Virus record (IMG/VR): IMGVR_UViG_3300042544_001476
Coordinates: 1-41,668 of that record
Direction: 5' to 3' (one strand)
Origin: a virus
DNA: 41,668 nucleotides
Below, in pieces: positions 28,795 through 35,666 of this stretch (positions within the stretch are counted from its first letter, which is position 1; the number at the start of each line of letters is the position of its first letter). The translations under genes and the position numbers were made by a program. The notes beneath the pieces were generated by a model. It saw nothing but the letters and a program-made list of their open reading frames with translations. It did not search any database and was not told the origin of the DNA.

Positions 28795-29153
28795 AATACT
28801 CATCTAGCTTCACGCACGACTTAGACTTTGGAACTGTTGGAGAGGATTGGGTAAATGATATATTTACTAGTGGTAAGAAGGTAGAAGTAAAGACTGATAG
28901 GTTGGCTCACAAAACAGGCAATGTATTTATAGAATACGAGTCAAGAGGAAAACCTTCGGGAGTATCTACATCAGATGCTCATTATTGGATATACATTATA
29001 GATGAATCTAAATCAGCCATCATACTAGATGTTACTATCCTTAAAGATAAACTAAGGAAGTTTCATAAGGAAGGTAGATACTTAATGAATGGCGGAGACA
29101 ATGATACATCTAAAGGTTTTTTAATACCAATACACGAACTATTTAAACAATAA
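28791..29153 (+). CDS. PD-(D/E)XK nuclease, 120 residues
   Basis: A small restriction-like endonuclease: GEDWVNDIF with E18, then a strand pair KKVEVKTD with E32 and K34, and GNVFIEYESRGKPSGVSTSD, a layout seen in phage proteins related to Holliday-junction or recombination nucleases. The last part is helical. It probably processes branched DNA or recombination intermediates; the exact substrate is unknown. It is coupled to the gene upstream. Confidence 0.75.
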   Translation: MKYSSSFTHDLDFGTVGEDWVNDIFTSGKKVEVKTDRLAHKTGNVFIEYESRGKPSGVSTSDAHYWIYIIDESKSAIILDVTILKDKLRKFHKEGRYLMNGGDNDTSKGFLIPIHELFKQ

Positions 29154-29156
29154 TAT

Positions 29157-29558
29157 ATGAGAGAGATTTTTAAAGATGATATTCTTAACAGAAAGTTTGA
29201 AGCGGCTGTTAATAACTACGACGCTGTTCGTAAGGTTATAGCCAATAACGTAGATATGGATAACCCAACAGCAGTACTAAAGCAGATGGAGAGTATTCAG
29301 TCAGTTCAGGCCCTAGCTGCCCATACAAAAGCATCTTTTACATATTTATGCAACAAATATGCACTACAAAAGCTACCTTTGTTAGACCAAGAGAGTGGTA
29401 AGAATGCAAATGAGAAGAAATATATACTCAATGCAGAGATGGGAGATGTGCTTTTTTATGATGAAGTAATGGAGCTGTTAATCAAAGAGATGCACTATCA
29501 GGTGGAGATACTTAGAAGTTCATTATCATATCTTAAATCTGAAATAGAAAAATTATAA
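29157..29558 (+). CDS. 133-residue helical protein
   Basis: All-helical, starting MREIFKDDILNRKFEAAVNN and ending in a Glu/Lys helix (VEILRSSLSYLKSEIEKL). No cysteine clusters beyond one Cys, no catalytic motif. Between two nuclease genes, it may be a replication or recombination accessory. Not recognised. Confidence 0.65.
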   Translation: MREIFKDDILNRKFEAAVNNYDAVRKVIANNVDMDNPTAVLKQMESIQSVQALAAHTKASFTYLCNKYALQKLPLLDQESGKNANEKKYILNAEMGDVLFYDEVMELLIKEMHYQVEILRSSLSYLKSEIEKL

Positions 29559-29559
29559 T

Positions 29560-29829
29560 ATGAAAGGTAAAACACAAGAGTTCTACGACAAGAACCCTGA
29601 ATCTAAAAAGAAAAAGGCTGACTATGACAAGGCTTTCAATAAAAAGAAAGAGCAAGTAGAAAAGCGTACTGAACTTAATAAAGCCAATAGAAAAGCCGGA
29701 ACCTATGGTAACGGAGATAAGAAAGACATGGCTCATACCAAGTCAGGCTTAAAGGTTAAGTCAGAATCAGCTAACCGTGGCTCAAAGTCAGACCAACCTG
29801 GAGACAAAAGAGCTAGAGGCAAGAAATGA
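29560..29829 (+). CDS. Lys-rich 89-residue phage protein
   Basis: MKGKTQEFYDKNPESKKKKA continues with 'DKAFNKKKEQVEKRTELNKANRKAGTYGNGDKKDM.HTKSG'. This pattern (K-t-q-x-F-Y-d-x-N-P-e-a...K.r.eL...nRkaG.YGngD..D.sH.k.G) is familiar from many phages, including large Bacteroidota phages. A third of the residues are Lys/Arg and the C-terminus looks disordered. A possible virion-packaged DNA-binding protein. ATGA overlap with the next gene. Confidence 0.75.
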   Translation: MKGKTQEFYDKNPESKKKKADYDKAFNKKKEQVEKRTELNKANRKAGTYGNGDKKDMAHTKSGLKVKSESANRGSKSDQPGDKRARGKK

Positions 29830-30236
29830 TAAAAAAGGTACATAAGCATGGACTTAAATTCGACTCTAAATTAGAGCTCTATATGTATGAGCTACTTGTT
29901 AAAAGTAAGTTAAGGTTCGAGTTTCAAGTAGAATATGTACTCTTTGATAAAATAAAATACAATAGTGAGACGTTAAGGAAAATGACTTTAACAGTCGACT
30001 TTGTAGTGTATCCAAAAGACTTTCCAGTCATCGTTGATACCAAGGGTTTTTTTAGACCCGAGAATAAATTAAGATGGAAGTTATTTAAATACTTCTTGTC
30101 TTCTAGGGAAGAGTTCACTCCGGAGATATTCTTCCCTTCATCTCAAACAGAATGCATAGAGCTAATAGCCAAGCTAAAAGCAAATGACCTATCTGCTGTA
30201 AAGAAAAGTGCGAAAAGGGGTAGGAGAAAAAACTAA
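29826..30236 (+). CDS. DUF1064-like PD-(D/E)XK nuclease
   Basis: 136 residues with KFDSKLELYMYELL at 11-24 (E17), LTVDFVVYP at 55-63 (D58) and VIVDTKGFF at 68-76 (D71, K73), followed by KLRWKLFKYF. The pattern E ... D ... D-x-K is that of DUF1064-type phage nucleases, related to junction-resolving enzymes. The Lys/Arg-rich C-terminus (KKSAKRGRRKN) suggests DNA binding. It would clear branched DNA before packaging or degrade host DNA. Confidence 0.78.
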   Translation: MIKKVHKHGLKFDSKLELYMYELLVKSKLRFEFQVEYVLFDKIKYNSETLRKMTLTVDFVVYPKDFPVIVDTKGFFRPENKLRWKLFKYFLSSREEFTPEIFFPSSQTECIELIAKLKANDLSAVKKSAKRGRRKN

Positions 30237-30257
30237 ACCCAATAAAGCAAATAAACA

Positions 30258-31298
30258 ATGAACAACCAAATCAGACCTCGCATTACGCAAGAGGAATTCG
30301 AGATTCTAAAAGACATTAGAACTAGACACGAAGCTCTAGCTAACGAGTGCGAGTTAAACGGAATCCCCATACAAGATGTAAAACATTATTGGTTCAAGGG
30401 AGACCACTTCTCTATTAATGTAGCAAACAGAGGAAAGGGTTATATGGAAGTTAGAGACGAGATTATCGATTCTATGACTAAGTATGCTCCTCAGTATAAA
30501 TACCCAACAAGAGACAGAGTTCTAAAACAAGACGACTATCATTTGTTAGTTGTTGACCCAGCAGATATTCACATAGGTAAATTATCTAGTGCATTTGAGA
30601 CAGGAGAAGATTACAACGTAGATATAGCTGTAAAAAGAGTTATGGAAGGTGTGTATGGAATCATAGAGAAATCTAGTGGTTTCAAAAAAGATAGAATCCT
30701 TTACGTAATAGGAAACGATATTTTACACGTAGATACCCCAAAGAGACAAACTACATCAGGTACTCCACAAGATACAGATGGCATGTGGTATGACAACTTC
30801 TTGATTGCAAAGCAAATGCACATAGAAATCATAGAAGTTCTTAGAGAGATTGCTGACGTATACGTTCAGTATGACCCATCAAATCACGACTATACTAATG
30901 GTTTCTTCCTGGCAGATACAATAAACAGTTGGTTCTCAAAAGATAAGGCTGTTGTATTCAACTGCTCAATAGCTCATAGAAAGTATTTTAGATACCATAA
31001 TAACCTAATAGGTACAACTCATGGAGACGGAGCAAAAGAGGCTGATTTACCTATGCTAATGGCTCATGAGGCTGGATTAGATTGGTCAGAGTGTAAGCAT
31101 AAGTACTTCTATGTACATCACCTGCATCACAAACGCTCTAAAGATTATATGGGTGTTAATGTTGAGACACTAAGAAGTCCATCAGGAACAGATAGTTGGC
31201 ATCACCGTAATGGTTATACTCATGCCCCTAAAGCTGTTGAAGGATTCTTGCATCATAAACTGCATGGTCAGATAGCAAGATTTGTTCACATATTTTAA
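30258..31298 (+). CDS. Calcineurin-like metallophosphoesterase
   Basis: 346 residues with the metal-site motifs in order: VVDPADIHIGKL at 98-109 (D103, H105), YVIGNDILHVD at 149-159 (D154), YDPSNHDYTN at 205-214 (N209, H210), GTTHGDG at 252-258 (H255) and YVHHLHHKR at 285-293. The N-terminal ~95 residues are a helical lead domain with a conserved 'HYW.KGdhfSi'. Relatives include SbcD/Mre11-like and phage phosphodiesterases; no recognisable SbcC partner lies nearby. It is the last gene before the plus-strand terminator. Confidence 0.85.
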   Translation: MNNQIRPRITQEEFEILKDIRTRHEALANECELNGIPIQDVKHYWFKGDHFSINVANRGKGYMEVRDEIIDSMTKYAPQYKYPTRDRVLKQDDYHLLVVDPADIHIGKLSSAFETGEDYNVDIAVKRVMEGVYGIIEKSSGFKKDRILYVIGNDILHVDTPKRQTTSGTPQDTDGMWYDNFLIAKQMHIEIIEVLREIADVYVQYDPSNHDYTNGFFLADTINSWFSKDKAVVFNCSIAHRKYFRYHNNLIGTTHGDGAKEADLPMLMAHEAGLDWSECKHKYFYVHHLHHKRSKDYMGVNVETLRSPSGTDSWHHRNGYTHAPKAVEGFLHHKLHGQIARFVHIF

Positions 31299-31501
31299 TT
31301 CATTCTAACTGTCTTAATAAGGAACGGGTCATTTTCATGGCTCGTTCCATTTTTTGTTATAGACACTGAGCCAGCTAGTTCTGCCATGTCTAGAACCTCA
31401 TCTAAGTCAGTAGATTTAGATATAACAAACGACTTAACAACAATCTTTTCAGAGTTGTCAATTTCGCCTTCCATGATTAGATTATATGTTCTATATTGCA
31501 T
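31295..31501 (-). CDS. 68-residue minus-strand protein at the convergence point
   Basis: From the ATG at 31501 (MQYRTYNLIMEGEIDNSEKI) through to a stop that overlaps the phosphoesterase stop. The sequence looks like an alpha/beta protein (IVVKSFVISKSTDLDEVLDM). The frame is open to a TTG at 31546, but that would overlap the next plus gene. The strong plus-strand terminator lies inside this gene. It may be the end of the leftward lysis transcript or unreal; confidence is moderate. Confidence 0.5.
   Translation of the reverse strand: MQYRTYNLIMEGEIDNSEKIVVKSFVISKSTDLDEVLDMAELAGSVSITKNGTSHENDPFLIKTVRMN
31321..31355 (+). terminator. Strong terminator of the early region
   Basis: GGAACGGGTCAT (31321-31332) pairs with ATGGCTCGTTCC (31337-31348), 12 pairs including two G-T, loop TTTC, then A and six T (31350-31355). 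It lies 22 bases after the phosphoesterase stop, and codes on the other strand for part of the 68-residue protein. Confidence 0.8.
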
Positions 31502-31519
31502 CCCTAAATATTTAATACA

Positions 31520-31693
31520 ATGATACCACTTTACGAATCGCTGCAAGATAACGAAAGAGTAGAACTTCTAAACTCAGAGATAAATAAGCTAAATGAAATG
31601 CTAGAAGTTAGAATTAAAGAAAGAAGAAAGTTGGTATACAAGTACGATAAGGTTAAAATAGACTTCTCTAAGAAAGAGAAGCCATCAAGATAG
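31520..31693 (+). CDS. 57-residue coiled-coil protein
   Basis: MIPLYESLQDNERVELLNSE, then a Lys/Glu-rich coiled coil (NKLNEMLEVRIKERRKLVYK) and a basic tail. The TAG at 31691-31693 abuts the stop of the minus-strand gene at 31694. It lies beyond the early terminator, so it needs its own promoter or read-through; an AT-rich stretch (TAAATATTTAATAC) precedes it. Confidence 0.6.
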   Translation: MIPLYESLQDNERVELLNSEINKLNEMLEVRIKERRKLVYKYDKVKIDFSKKEKPSR

Positions 31694-32092
31694 CTATTTG
31701 AGTATTAATGCTGTTGTTACTATTCCAACCGCTAGATATACCCACTTAAGCTTAGATTGTATGGATAGCTTTCTGTTAACATTACGCAACTCCATAGTCT
31801 TCTTGGATAATTCACTATCATAAATAGCTTGCTTTATCTCTTGATTTAAGCCTATTTTCTTATAGTTCTCTATCTGTAGGTCCTTATTAGCAATAATGTC
31901 GTTTTTAAGGCTCAAAATTGACACCAATGTGTCATTGTGCTTCTTTGTAGCATCTAATAATAAAAGGTCCTTAATGACCTTCTTTGCTATGTCTACGTGT
32001 ATTTTTACTGTATCGTTATTTGTAACGGTCTGAGAACCAGCTTTGGATAGAGTCAATAGACATACTATTGACATAAGTAGTATCTTTTTCAT
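31694..32092 (-). CDS. Exported coiled-coil protein, spanin candidate
   Basis: A 132-residue protein with a signal peptide (MKKILLMSIVCLLTLSKAGS), a long periplasmic coiled coil (IVSILSLKNDIIANKDLQ-like region) and a C-terminal membrane helix (KWVYLAVGIVTTALILK). No lipobox Cys is present after the signal. Its start lies 77 bases inside the upstream gene, like the overlapping Rz/Rz1 spanin pair. It probably acts in the last lysis step, linking the inner membrane to the outer layers. Confidence 0.6.
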   Translation of the reverse strand: MKKILLMSIVCLLTLSKAGSQTVTNNDTVKIHVDIAKKVIKDLLLLDATKKHNDTLVSILSLKNDIIANKDLQIENYKKIGLNQEIKQAIYDSELSKKTMELRNVNRKLSIQSKLKWVYLAVGIVTTALILK

Positions 32093-32348
32093 ACTGAATG
32101 TATATTTCTTTAACTGAATATTCTTTAGATGCTACTTTCTTCTCTTTCTCCTTTGATTCTAATTCTAGAGATTTTATCTCAATTTTAGCACTATTTATGG
32201 CTGAATCGTACTTTATTAGGTCTAATTTGATTTCTTTTTGTGATTTTTTCACAAAAACGACCATTAAGATAAATACAACTGCAACTAGACTACCTAAGAT
32301 TCTTTTTGGTGTCATAAAACTCCTCATGCTTTGCAGGGTATCTTTCAT
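32016..32348 (-). CDS. Inner-membrane spanin-like protein
   Basis: 110 residues with one N-terminal membrane helix (ILGSLVAVVFILMVVFVKKS) and a periplasmic coiled coil (KIEIKSLELESKEKEKKVAS). The topology is that of i-spanins (Rz). Two start options exist: ATG at 32348, overlapping the upstream gene by 59 bases, or the internal ATG at 32315 (MTPKRILG), which retains the membrane helix with 26 bases of overlap. Its 3' end overlaps the exported coiled-coil gene. Confidence 0.6.
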   Translation of the reverse strand: MKDTLQSMRSFMTPKRILGSLVAVVFILMVVFVKKSQKEIKLDLIKYDSAINSAKIEIKSLELESKEKEKKVASKEYSVKEIYIQYEKDTTYVNSMSIDSIQSWFSDRYK

Positions 32349-32547
32349 ATATTGCTATTTTACCTTTTAGTTCTGATATGTCTCTTTCCGCTGTTGTTAT
32401 TCTTATTGAGTATTCTCTACTCTGTCCTAGTAGTATCTTAATGTCAGACTTCATCTCTCTTATGTCGCTATAGAAGATATAGCAGAATCCGCTTAGTAAA
32501 AGTGGCATCAGCCACGCTTTAACTTTATCTACTACATTGTCTTTCAT
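32290..32547 (-). CDS. Small membrane protein with coiled coil, holin-like
   Basis: 85 residues. An amphipathic start (MKDNVVDKVKAWLMPLLLSG) with a membrane segment to ~27, then a coiled coil (ITTAERDISELKGKIAIYER). Small proteins of this build accompany holins in many phage lysis cassettes. It is preceded by its own TATATTTG box. Confidence 0.6.
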   Translation of the reverse strand: MKDNVVDKVKAWLMPLLLSGFCYIFYSDIREMKSDIKILLGQSREYSIRITTAERDISELKGKIAIYERYPAKHEEFYDTKKNLR

Positions 32548-32552
32548 TAGTG

Positions 32553-32560
32553 CAAATATA
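32553..32560 (-). promoter_or_regulatory. TAnnTTTG box before the spanin-like genes
   Basis: Minus-strand TATATTTG, six bases upstream of the ATG at 32547. This close spacing would give an essentially leaderless message, which is unusual. Confidence 0.4.
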
Positions 32561-32581
32561 TGAAGGTATTCGGATATGTGA

Positions 32582-33181
32582 TTAACTTAGTAATGAGTTG
32601 AATAGGCTGAATTTAGCTAATCTATCCTCAAGCCCATGCGTACCGCCATTTACACGTTTTGTAACAGCAATTACATCGTCTTTATCGGCTCCTCCATCAC
32701 AGATTTTCCATAGATTATTCTTCTCAAAAAAGAAGGCTGCAGACATTAATGGATACTTTGTAGCCACTAATTCAGGATTAGCCAGGATATCATCTTCTAC
32801 AACCTTATCAAATTGGCTGTAATTATCCTTACCGGTTAATTGAATATATCCTCTTCCTCTAAACTTCCAACCATCTCCACTAGCTTCATCTCCATTACCC
32901 ATTCTAGAAGCATATACTTTATTAGCTATTTTTTCAGGTTTTCTTTCAAAAGCCTTAGCTGACACATCATCTTTAAAGTATTTCCCAAATATAGAACGCA
33001 GTCCTGCTGCACCATAATTAAGGTTTTCAGTAACAGCCTTAAAGTTACCGCTCTCGTGAGCACATTGAGACAAGAAATGAGCCAATCTAAGCGGGCTTGT
33101 TATAGAAAACTTCTCTATTACTGATGGTATTTCTGATAATACCTGAGCTGGAATCTTCGTAGCTAATGCGTCTAGTTTCAT
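32582..33181 (-). CDS. GH19 chitinase-like endolysin
   Basis: 199 residues of the glycoside hydrolase 19 family, which cleave peptidoglycan when used by phages. AHESGNFKAVTENLNY at 41-56 holds the catalytic glutamates (E43, E52). GDGWKFRGRGYIQLTGKDNY is the conserved substrate-groove segment around residues 103-122. The C-terminal helix region (DVIAVTKRVNGGTHGLEDRL) is also typical. There is no signal peptide, so release depends on the holin. Confidence 0.9.
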   Translation of the reverse strand: MKLDALATKIPAQVLSEIPSVIEKFSITSPLRLAHFLSQCAHESGNFKAVTENLNYGAAGLRSIFGKYFKDDVSAKAFERKPEKIANKVYASRMGNGDEASGDGWKFRGRGYIQLTGKDNYSQFDKVVEDDILANPELVATKYPLMSAAFFFEKNNLWKICDGGADKDDVIAVTKRVNGGTHGLEDRLAKFSLFNSLLS

Positions 33182-33182
33182 G

Positions 33183-33617
33183 TTATTTTATTTTAAAATC
33201 TTTATTAATTCCTATTGAATATGCTGCATAAGTTCCACCAAAGGCACTTTGAGCGCCATAACTTAATACAAATGAGTAATCTTTTTTCATCGGTATGGCG
33301 TAGTTAAAGTCATACTCCATGGTTATATCTTTATGATGATATAAGTACCCTATTGCTGCACTTACACTAAAGTTTTCATAAATCGGGAATGTAGCCATAA
33401 CCTCTTGATAAAAGTCTTTGCTATCTAAAGTCCACCAACCACTATTAATTCCTACTGCTGTTTTGCCAAAATATCTACCTACCTCTACTGTTGCACCTAT
33501 TAAATTTTTAGTGTCACTTAATGGGGTATTAAATGCAACATTAGGAGCTGCCATAACATAATACTGGGCATTACTCTTCATTGCAAACAATAAACATATA
33601 ACTGCTATAAATCTCAT
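33183..33617 (-). CDS. Predicted outer-membrane beta-barrel protein
   Basis: 144 residues with a clear signal peptide (MRFIAVICLLFAMKSNA, cleavage before Q). Alternating hydrophobic strands ending in aromatic residues follow (AVGINSGWWTLDSKDF; FVLSYGAQSAFGGTYAAYSI), and the end is NKDFKIK. This looks like a small barrel of about 8 strands. It sits one base from the endolysin gene in the lysis cassette. It may disrupt the outer membrane at lysis or mask receptors to block superinfection; both are inference. Confidence 0.7.
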   Translation of the reverse strand: MRFIAVICLLFAMKSNAQYYVMAAPNVAFNTPLSDTKNLIGATVEVGRYFGKTAVGINSGWWTLDSKDFYQEVMATFPIYENFSVSAAIGYLYHHKDITMEYDFNYAIPMKKDYSFVLSYGAQSAFGGTYAAYSIGINKDFKIK

Positions 33618-34273
33618 TTCTTTTTATTTTTAGTAGCTGCTTTTTTAATTGGCTTTTTAGCTGCTTTTTTCACAACCTGTTTTACAACCTGTTTTCTATT
33701 TTTAAACATATCATACAAGATGGAACCAAAAAGAGCGATAGCCAAAGCAATAGCTCCTATCATAAAGTTTGAAAACTTATCTAATAAGGTTATCATACCC
33801 TTGGTATCTTTTGCTCCAATAGTAGTTTGAATGTCTATTAAGTCGTTTACGTACTCTAAAACAGGGTATATCTTCTTGTCCATCTCCTTGGCTTCCTCAT
33901 CTGTAACGACGCCATCTGCTGAAATCTTTTCAAAATAAGCATCTGCTGTATCAATGAACATTTGAGCTTTGCTACTAACTTCCCTCTCTTCTTCTGTCTG
34001 ATAGGTCTTAAGGTATGCAGACCACATTGTATCTGTTATATCCTTCTCTTTTTGTATTGCAACTAAATCTATCTTCCCCCCTTTAATAACCTTAATTTGG
34101 TCCTGTATTGTTGAGCCATAGTAATCAAACTTTCTGCTCAAATAAGGCTGAGGAACTAATCTATCTTCGTAAACACTTATTGCTGTCTTTTTAATAGTGT
34201 ATTCTACATACTTACCGAACCCAGCAACAGACAGGATAATCGCTGTTAGTATGATTAATAAAATGTTTTTCAT
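33614..34273 (-). CDS. MCP-sensor-like membrane protein (4-helix bundle)
   Basis: 219 residues. Membrane helix 1 at ~3-22 (NILLIILTAIILSVAGFGKY), a periplasmic helical domain starting VYEDRLVPQPYLSRKFDYYG, which resembles the 4HB_MCP ligand-binding bundle of chemotaxis receptors, membrane helix 2 at ~170-190 (FMIGAIALAIALFGSILY), then a very basic tail (KKAAKKPIKKAATKNKKK). HAMP and signalling domains are absent. It overlaps its neighbours by 4 bases on each side. Its role in lysis is unknown; it could sense or tether the cell envelope. Confidence 0.7.
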   Translation of the reverse strand: MKNILLIILTAIILSVAGFGKYVEYTIKKTAISVYEDRLVPQPYLSRKFDYYGSTIQDQIKVIKGGKIDLVAIQKEKDITDTMWSAYLKTYQTEEEREVSSKAQMFIDTADAYFEKISADGVVTDEEAKEMDKKIYPVLEYVNDLIDIQTTIGAKDTKGMITLLDKFSNFMIGAIALAIALFGSILYDMFKNRKQVVKQVVKKAAKKPIKKAATKNKKK

Positions 34274-34605
34274 CGTTTTCTTTTTGTTTTTGGTTGTTCT
34301 TTTTTCATAAATGACATAGGGTCAGCAGCAAACTGACCACTTATTTTAAGCACCCCTTGTATTATTTCTGGACTATTTAATCCAACTAACCCATAAGCAA
34401 CAGCCTTGTACATAGAGTCGACTTCAAACTGCTCCATTACAAACCATGCAATTAGTGAGGCAATCATAGAACTAATCATCTTCTTAACTACATCGGAACT
34501 AGATTGCTCTTCGTTTGTAGTTACAAGCCTAGCTACCATTCCTGCAGCTCCAATTAATAGCACTACCCACCCACCATCTAAAAAATGAGCTATAAAATTA
34601 TCCAA
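34270..34605 (-). CDS. LydA-like holin with TTG start
   Basis: 111 residues with about three membrane segments (GGWVVLLIGAAGMVARLV; MISSMIASLIAWFVME; a shorter third region at AVAYGLVGLNSPEIIQGVL) and a Lys/Arg tail, resembling the LydA/phage holin family. The first codon is TTG, directly after the TAA of the upstream gene; that stop is in frame, so no earlier start exists, and the next Met (residue 23) would lose helix 1. Stop-start coupling with a weak codon may limit holin dose. Confidence 0.75.
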   Translation of the reverse strand: MDNFIAHFLDGGWVVLLIGAAGMVARLVTTNEEQSSSDVVKKMISSMIASLIAWFVMEQFEVDSMYKAVAYGLVGLNSPEIIQGVLKISGQFAADPMSFMKKEQPKTKRKR

Positions 34606-34866
34606 TTATTCTTCTGTTTTATCTTGTTTAAAACCCTTAATAAGACCCGTAACTGACTCAATGGTAGTTAGACCTAGAGAAACCATTATAAGGGCTGTAG
34701 TTGCCCATACAAGCGATTCAGCAGGTACTACATGAGCTTCAGACATAGAGTTAGTATAAAGTGTCCAATAAAGGAATCCTGCACCTACTATACCCACTAG
34801 TCTCTTACTAGAATTATTGCTTTCAGAAGAGAAAAAACCTGATATCCATGTGAATAACTTCTTCAT
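34606..34866 (-). CDS. Two-span holin-like protein
   Basis: 86 residues starting MKKLFTWISGFFSSESNNSS. Membrane helices at ~23-38 (RLVGIVGAGFLYWTLY) and ~53-70 (VWATTALIMVSLGLTTIE) flank a short loop, with a charged C-terminus (KGFKQDKTEE). The pattern 'SSKRl.gi.ga..L' is typical of Bacteroidota phage holins. It is the first gene of the lysis cassette and abuts the next holin. Confidence 0.72.
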   Translation of the reverse strand: MKKLFTWISGFFSSESNNSSKRLVGIVGAGFLYWTLYTNSMSEAHVVPAESLVWATTALIMVSLGLTTIESVTGLIKGFKQDKTEE

Positions 34867-34879
34867 AATAAATTTTATA

Positions 34880-34887
34880 CAAAATTA
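34880..34887 (-). promoter_or_regulatory. Promoter box for the lysis cassette
   Basis: Minus-strand TAATTTTG, a perfect -7 match, 14 bases before the ATG at 34866 and just downstream of a terminator. The terminator-promoter pair separates lysis from tail transcription. Confidence 0.55.
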
Positions 34888-34904
34888 CTTAATTATAATT
34901 ATGT

Positions 34905-34936
34905 AAATAAAAAAGGGCAGCCTATTGGCCACCCTT
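34905..34936 (-). terminator. Intrinsic terminator after the tail gene block
   Basis: On the minus strand AAGGGTGGCC (34936-34927) pairs with GGCTGCCCTT (34922-34913), 10 pairs with two G-T, loop AATA, followed by a T-run. It lies 22 bases after the stop of the 150-residue gene. Confidence 0.75.
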
Positions 34937-34957
34937 CTAATATTATAGTTTATTTTA

Positions 34958-35410
34958 CTATACCATTTCTACAACCTGAGCTTCAGCAGTATCCTCATCA
35001 TCTTCAGTTTCCGCTAGTTCAGGGAACTCTAATCCTTCTACAAATCCATCTAAAAAGCCGTACTTTTCAAGGCCTTCTGTAGAGAATGTGAACTGATAGA
35101 ATTCAAACTCTTCAGCTAATAAAACCTTAACCTTCTTGTTAAGTTCTTTTAACTGGTCTTTTGTGTACTTGTATCCTCCATTCTCATCTAATAACAAAGA
35201 ACCATCTTTGTCTGTATTAGCATGCTCTAAACGGATATCATCAAGTTTATCATTATAAGCTTCTAGATGACTTTTCATCTTTTCGCCTATTTTAGTTAAC
35301 TTCTTAACGCCTTTAGTATTTGCGTCAGCATGCTCTTTATTGTTAGCAAGAACATTGATAGCTCTAACTACGTTAAGTAACTCTTGGTACGTTTTTTTAA
35401 CTTTTGCCAT
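34958..35410 (-). CDS. 150-residue helical protein of the tail block
   Basis: Starts MAKVKKTYQELLNVVRAINV, two long helices, then LLLDENGGYKYTKDQLKELN and an acidic end (AETEDDEDTAEAQVVEMV). This resembles DUF1617-like phage proteins (helical with a 'D.nG.Y.Ft.e...L' element). A chaperone or tail-associated role is possible. Preceded by a TATATTTG box and followed by a terminator, it forms its own short transcription unit end. Confidence 0.65.
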   Translation of the reverse strand: MAKVKKTYQELLNVVRAINVLANNKEHADANTKGVKKLTKIGEKMKSHLEAYNDKLDDIRLEHANTDKDGSLLLDENGGYKYTKDQLKELNKKVKVLLAEEFEFYQFTFSTEGLEKYGFLDGFVEGLEFPELAETEDDEDTAEAQVVEMV

Positions 35411-35428
35411 GTTTTTTGGTTTGTCTTA

Positions 35429-35436
35429 CAAATATA
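35429..35436 (-). promoter_or_regulatory. TAnnTTTG box
   Basis: Minus-strand TATATTTG in a 38-base gap, 18 bases before the ATG at 35410. The -33 region has only TTTT. Confidence 0.45.
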
Positions 35437-35448
35437 TGATAACTTCCA

Positions 35449-35661
35449 TTAAAACCTCCCATCTGGGCAAGCTTTTTCTCTTGGGCTAAATACTTTTCCT
35501 TTTAAAAAGCATCCGCAAAGTCCGCACTTATCAAAAACACCTCTTTCCATATGTTCACATGAGTGGCATATATTAAGTCTGTTTACTGCATTTTCTTGCT
35601 GTTCTTCTGTAGGGTTAAATGAAATAGCCCAAGATTTTACAATCTCTTCTATTTTATTCAT
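35449..35661 (-). CDS. Zinc-ribbon protein, DUF6171-like
   Basis: 70 residues with CHSC, then CGLCGC and CPDGRF: six cysteines in 'C..C...(10).KCG.CGC.L..K....CP.G.W'-type spacing, as in DUF6171 proteins frequent beside tail-fibre genes of Bacteroidota phages. The first half is a helix (SWAISFNPTEEQQENAVNRL). Zinc binding is likely; the role is unknown. Confidence 0.75.
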   Translation of the reverse strand: MNKIEEIVKSWAISFNPTEEQQENAVNRLNICHSCEHMERGVFDKCGLCGCFLKGKVFSPREKACPDGRF

Positions 35662-35666
35662 AAATA

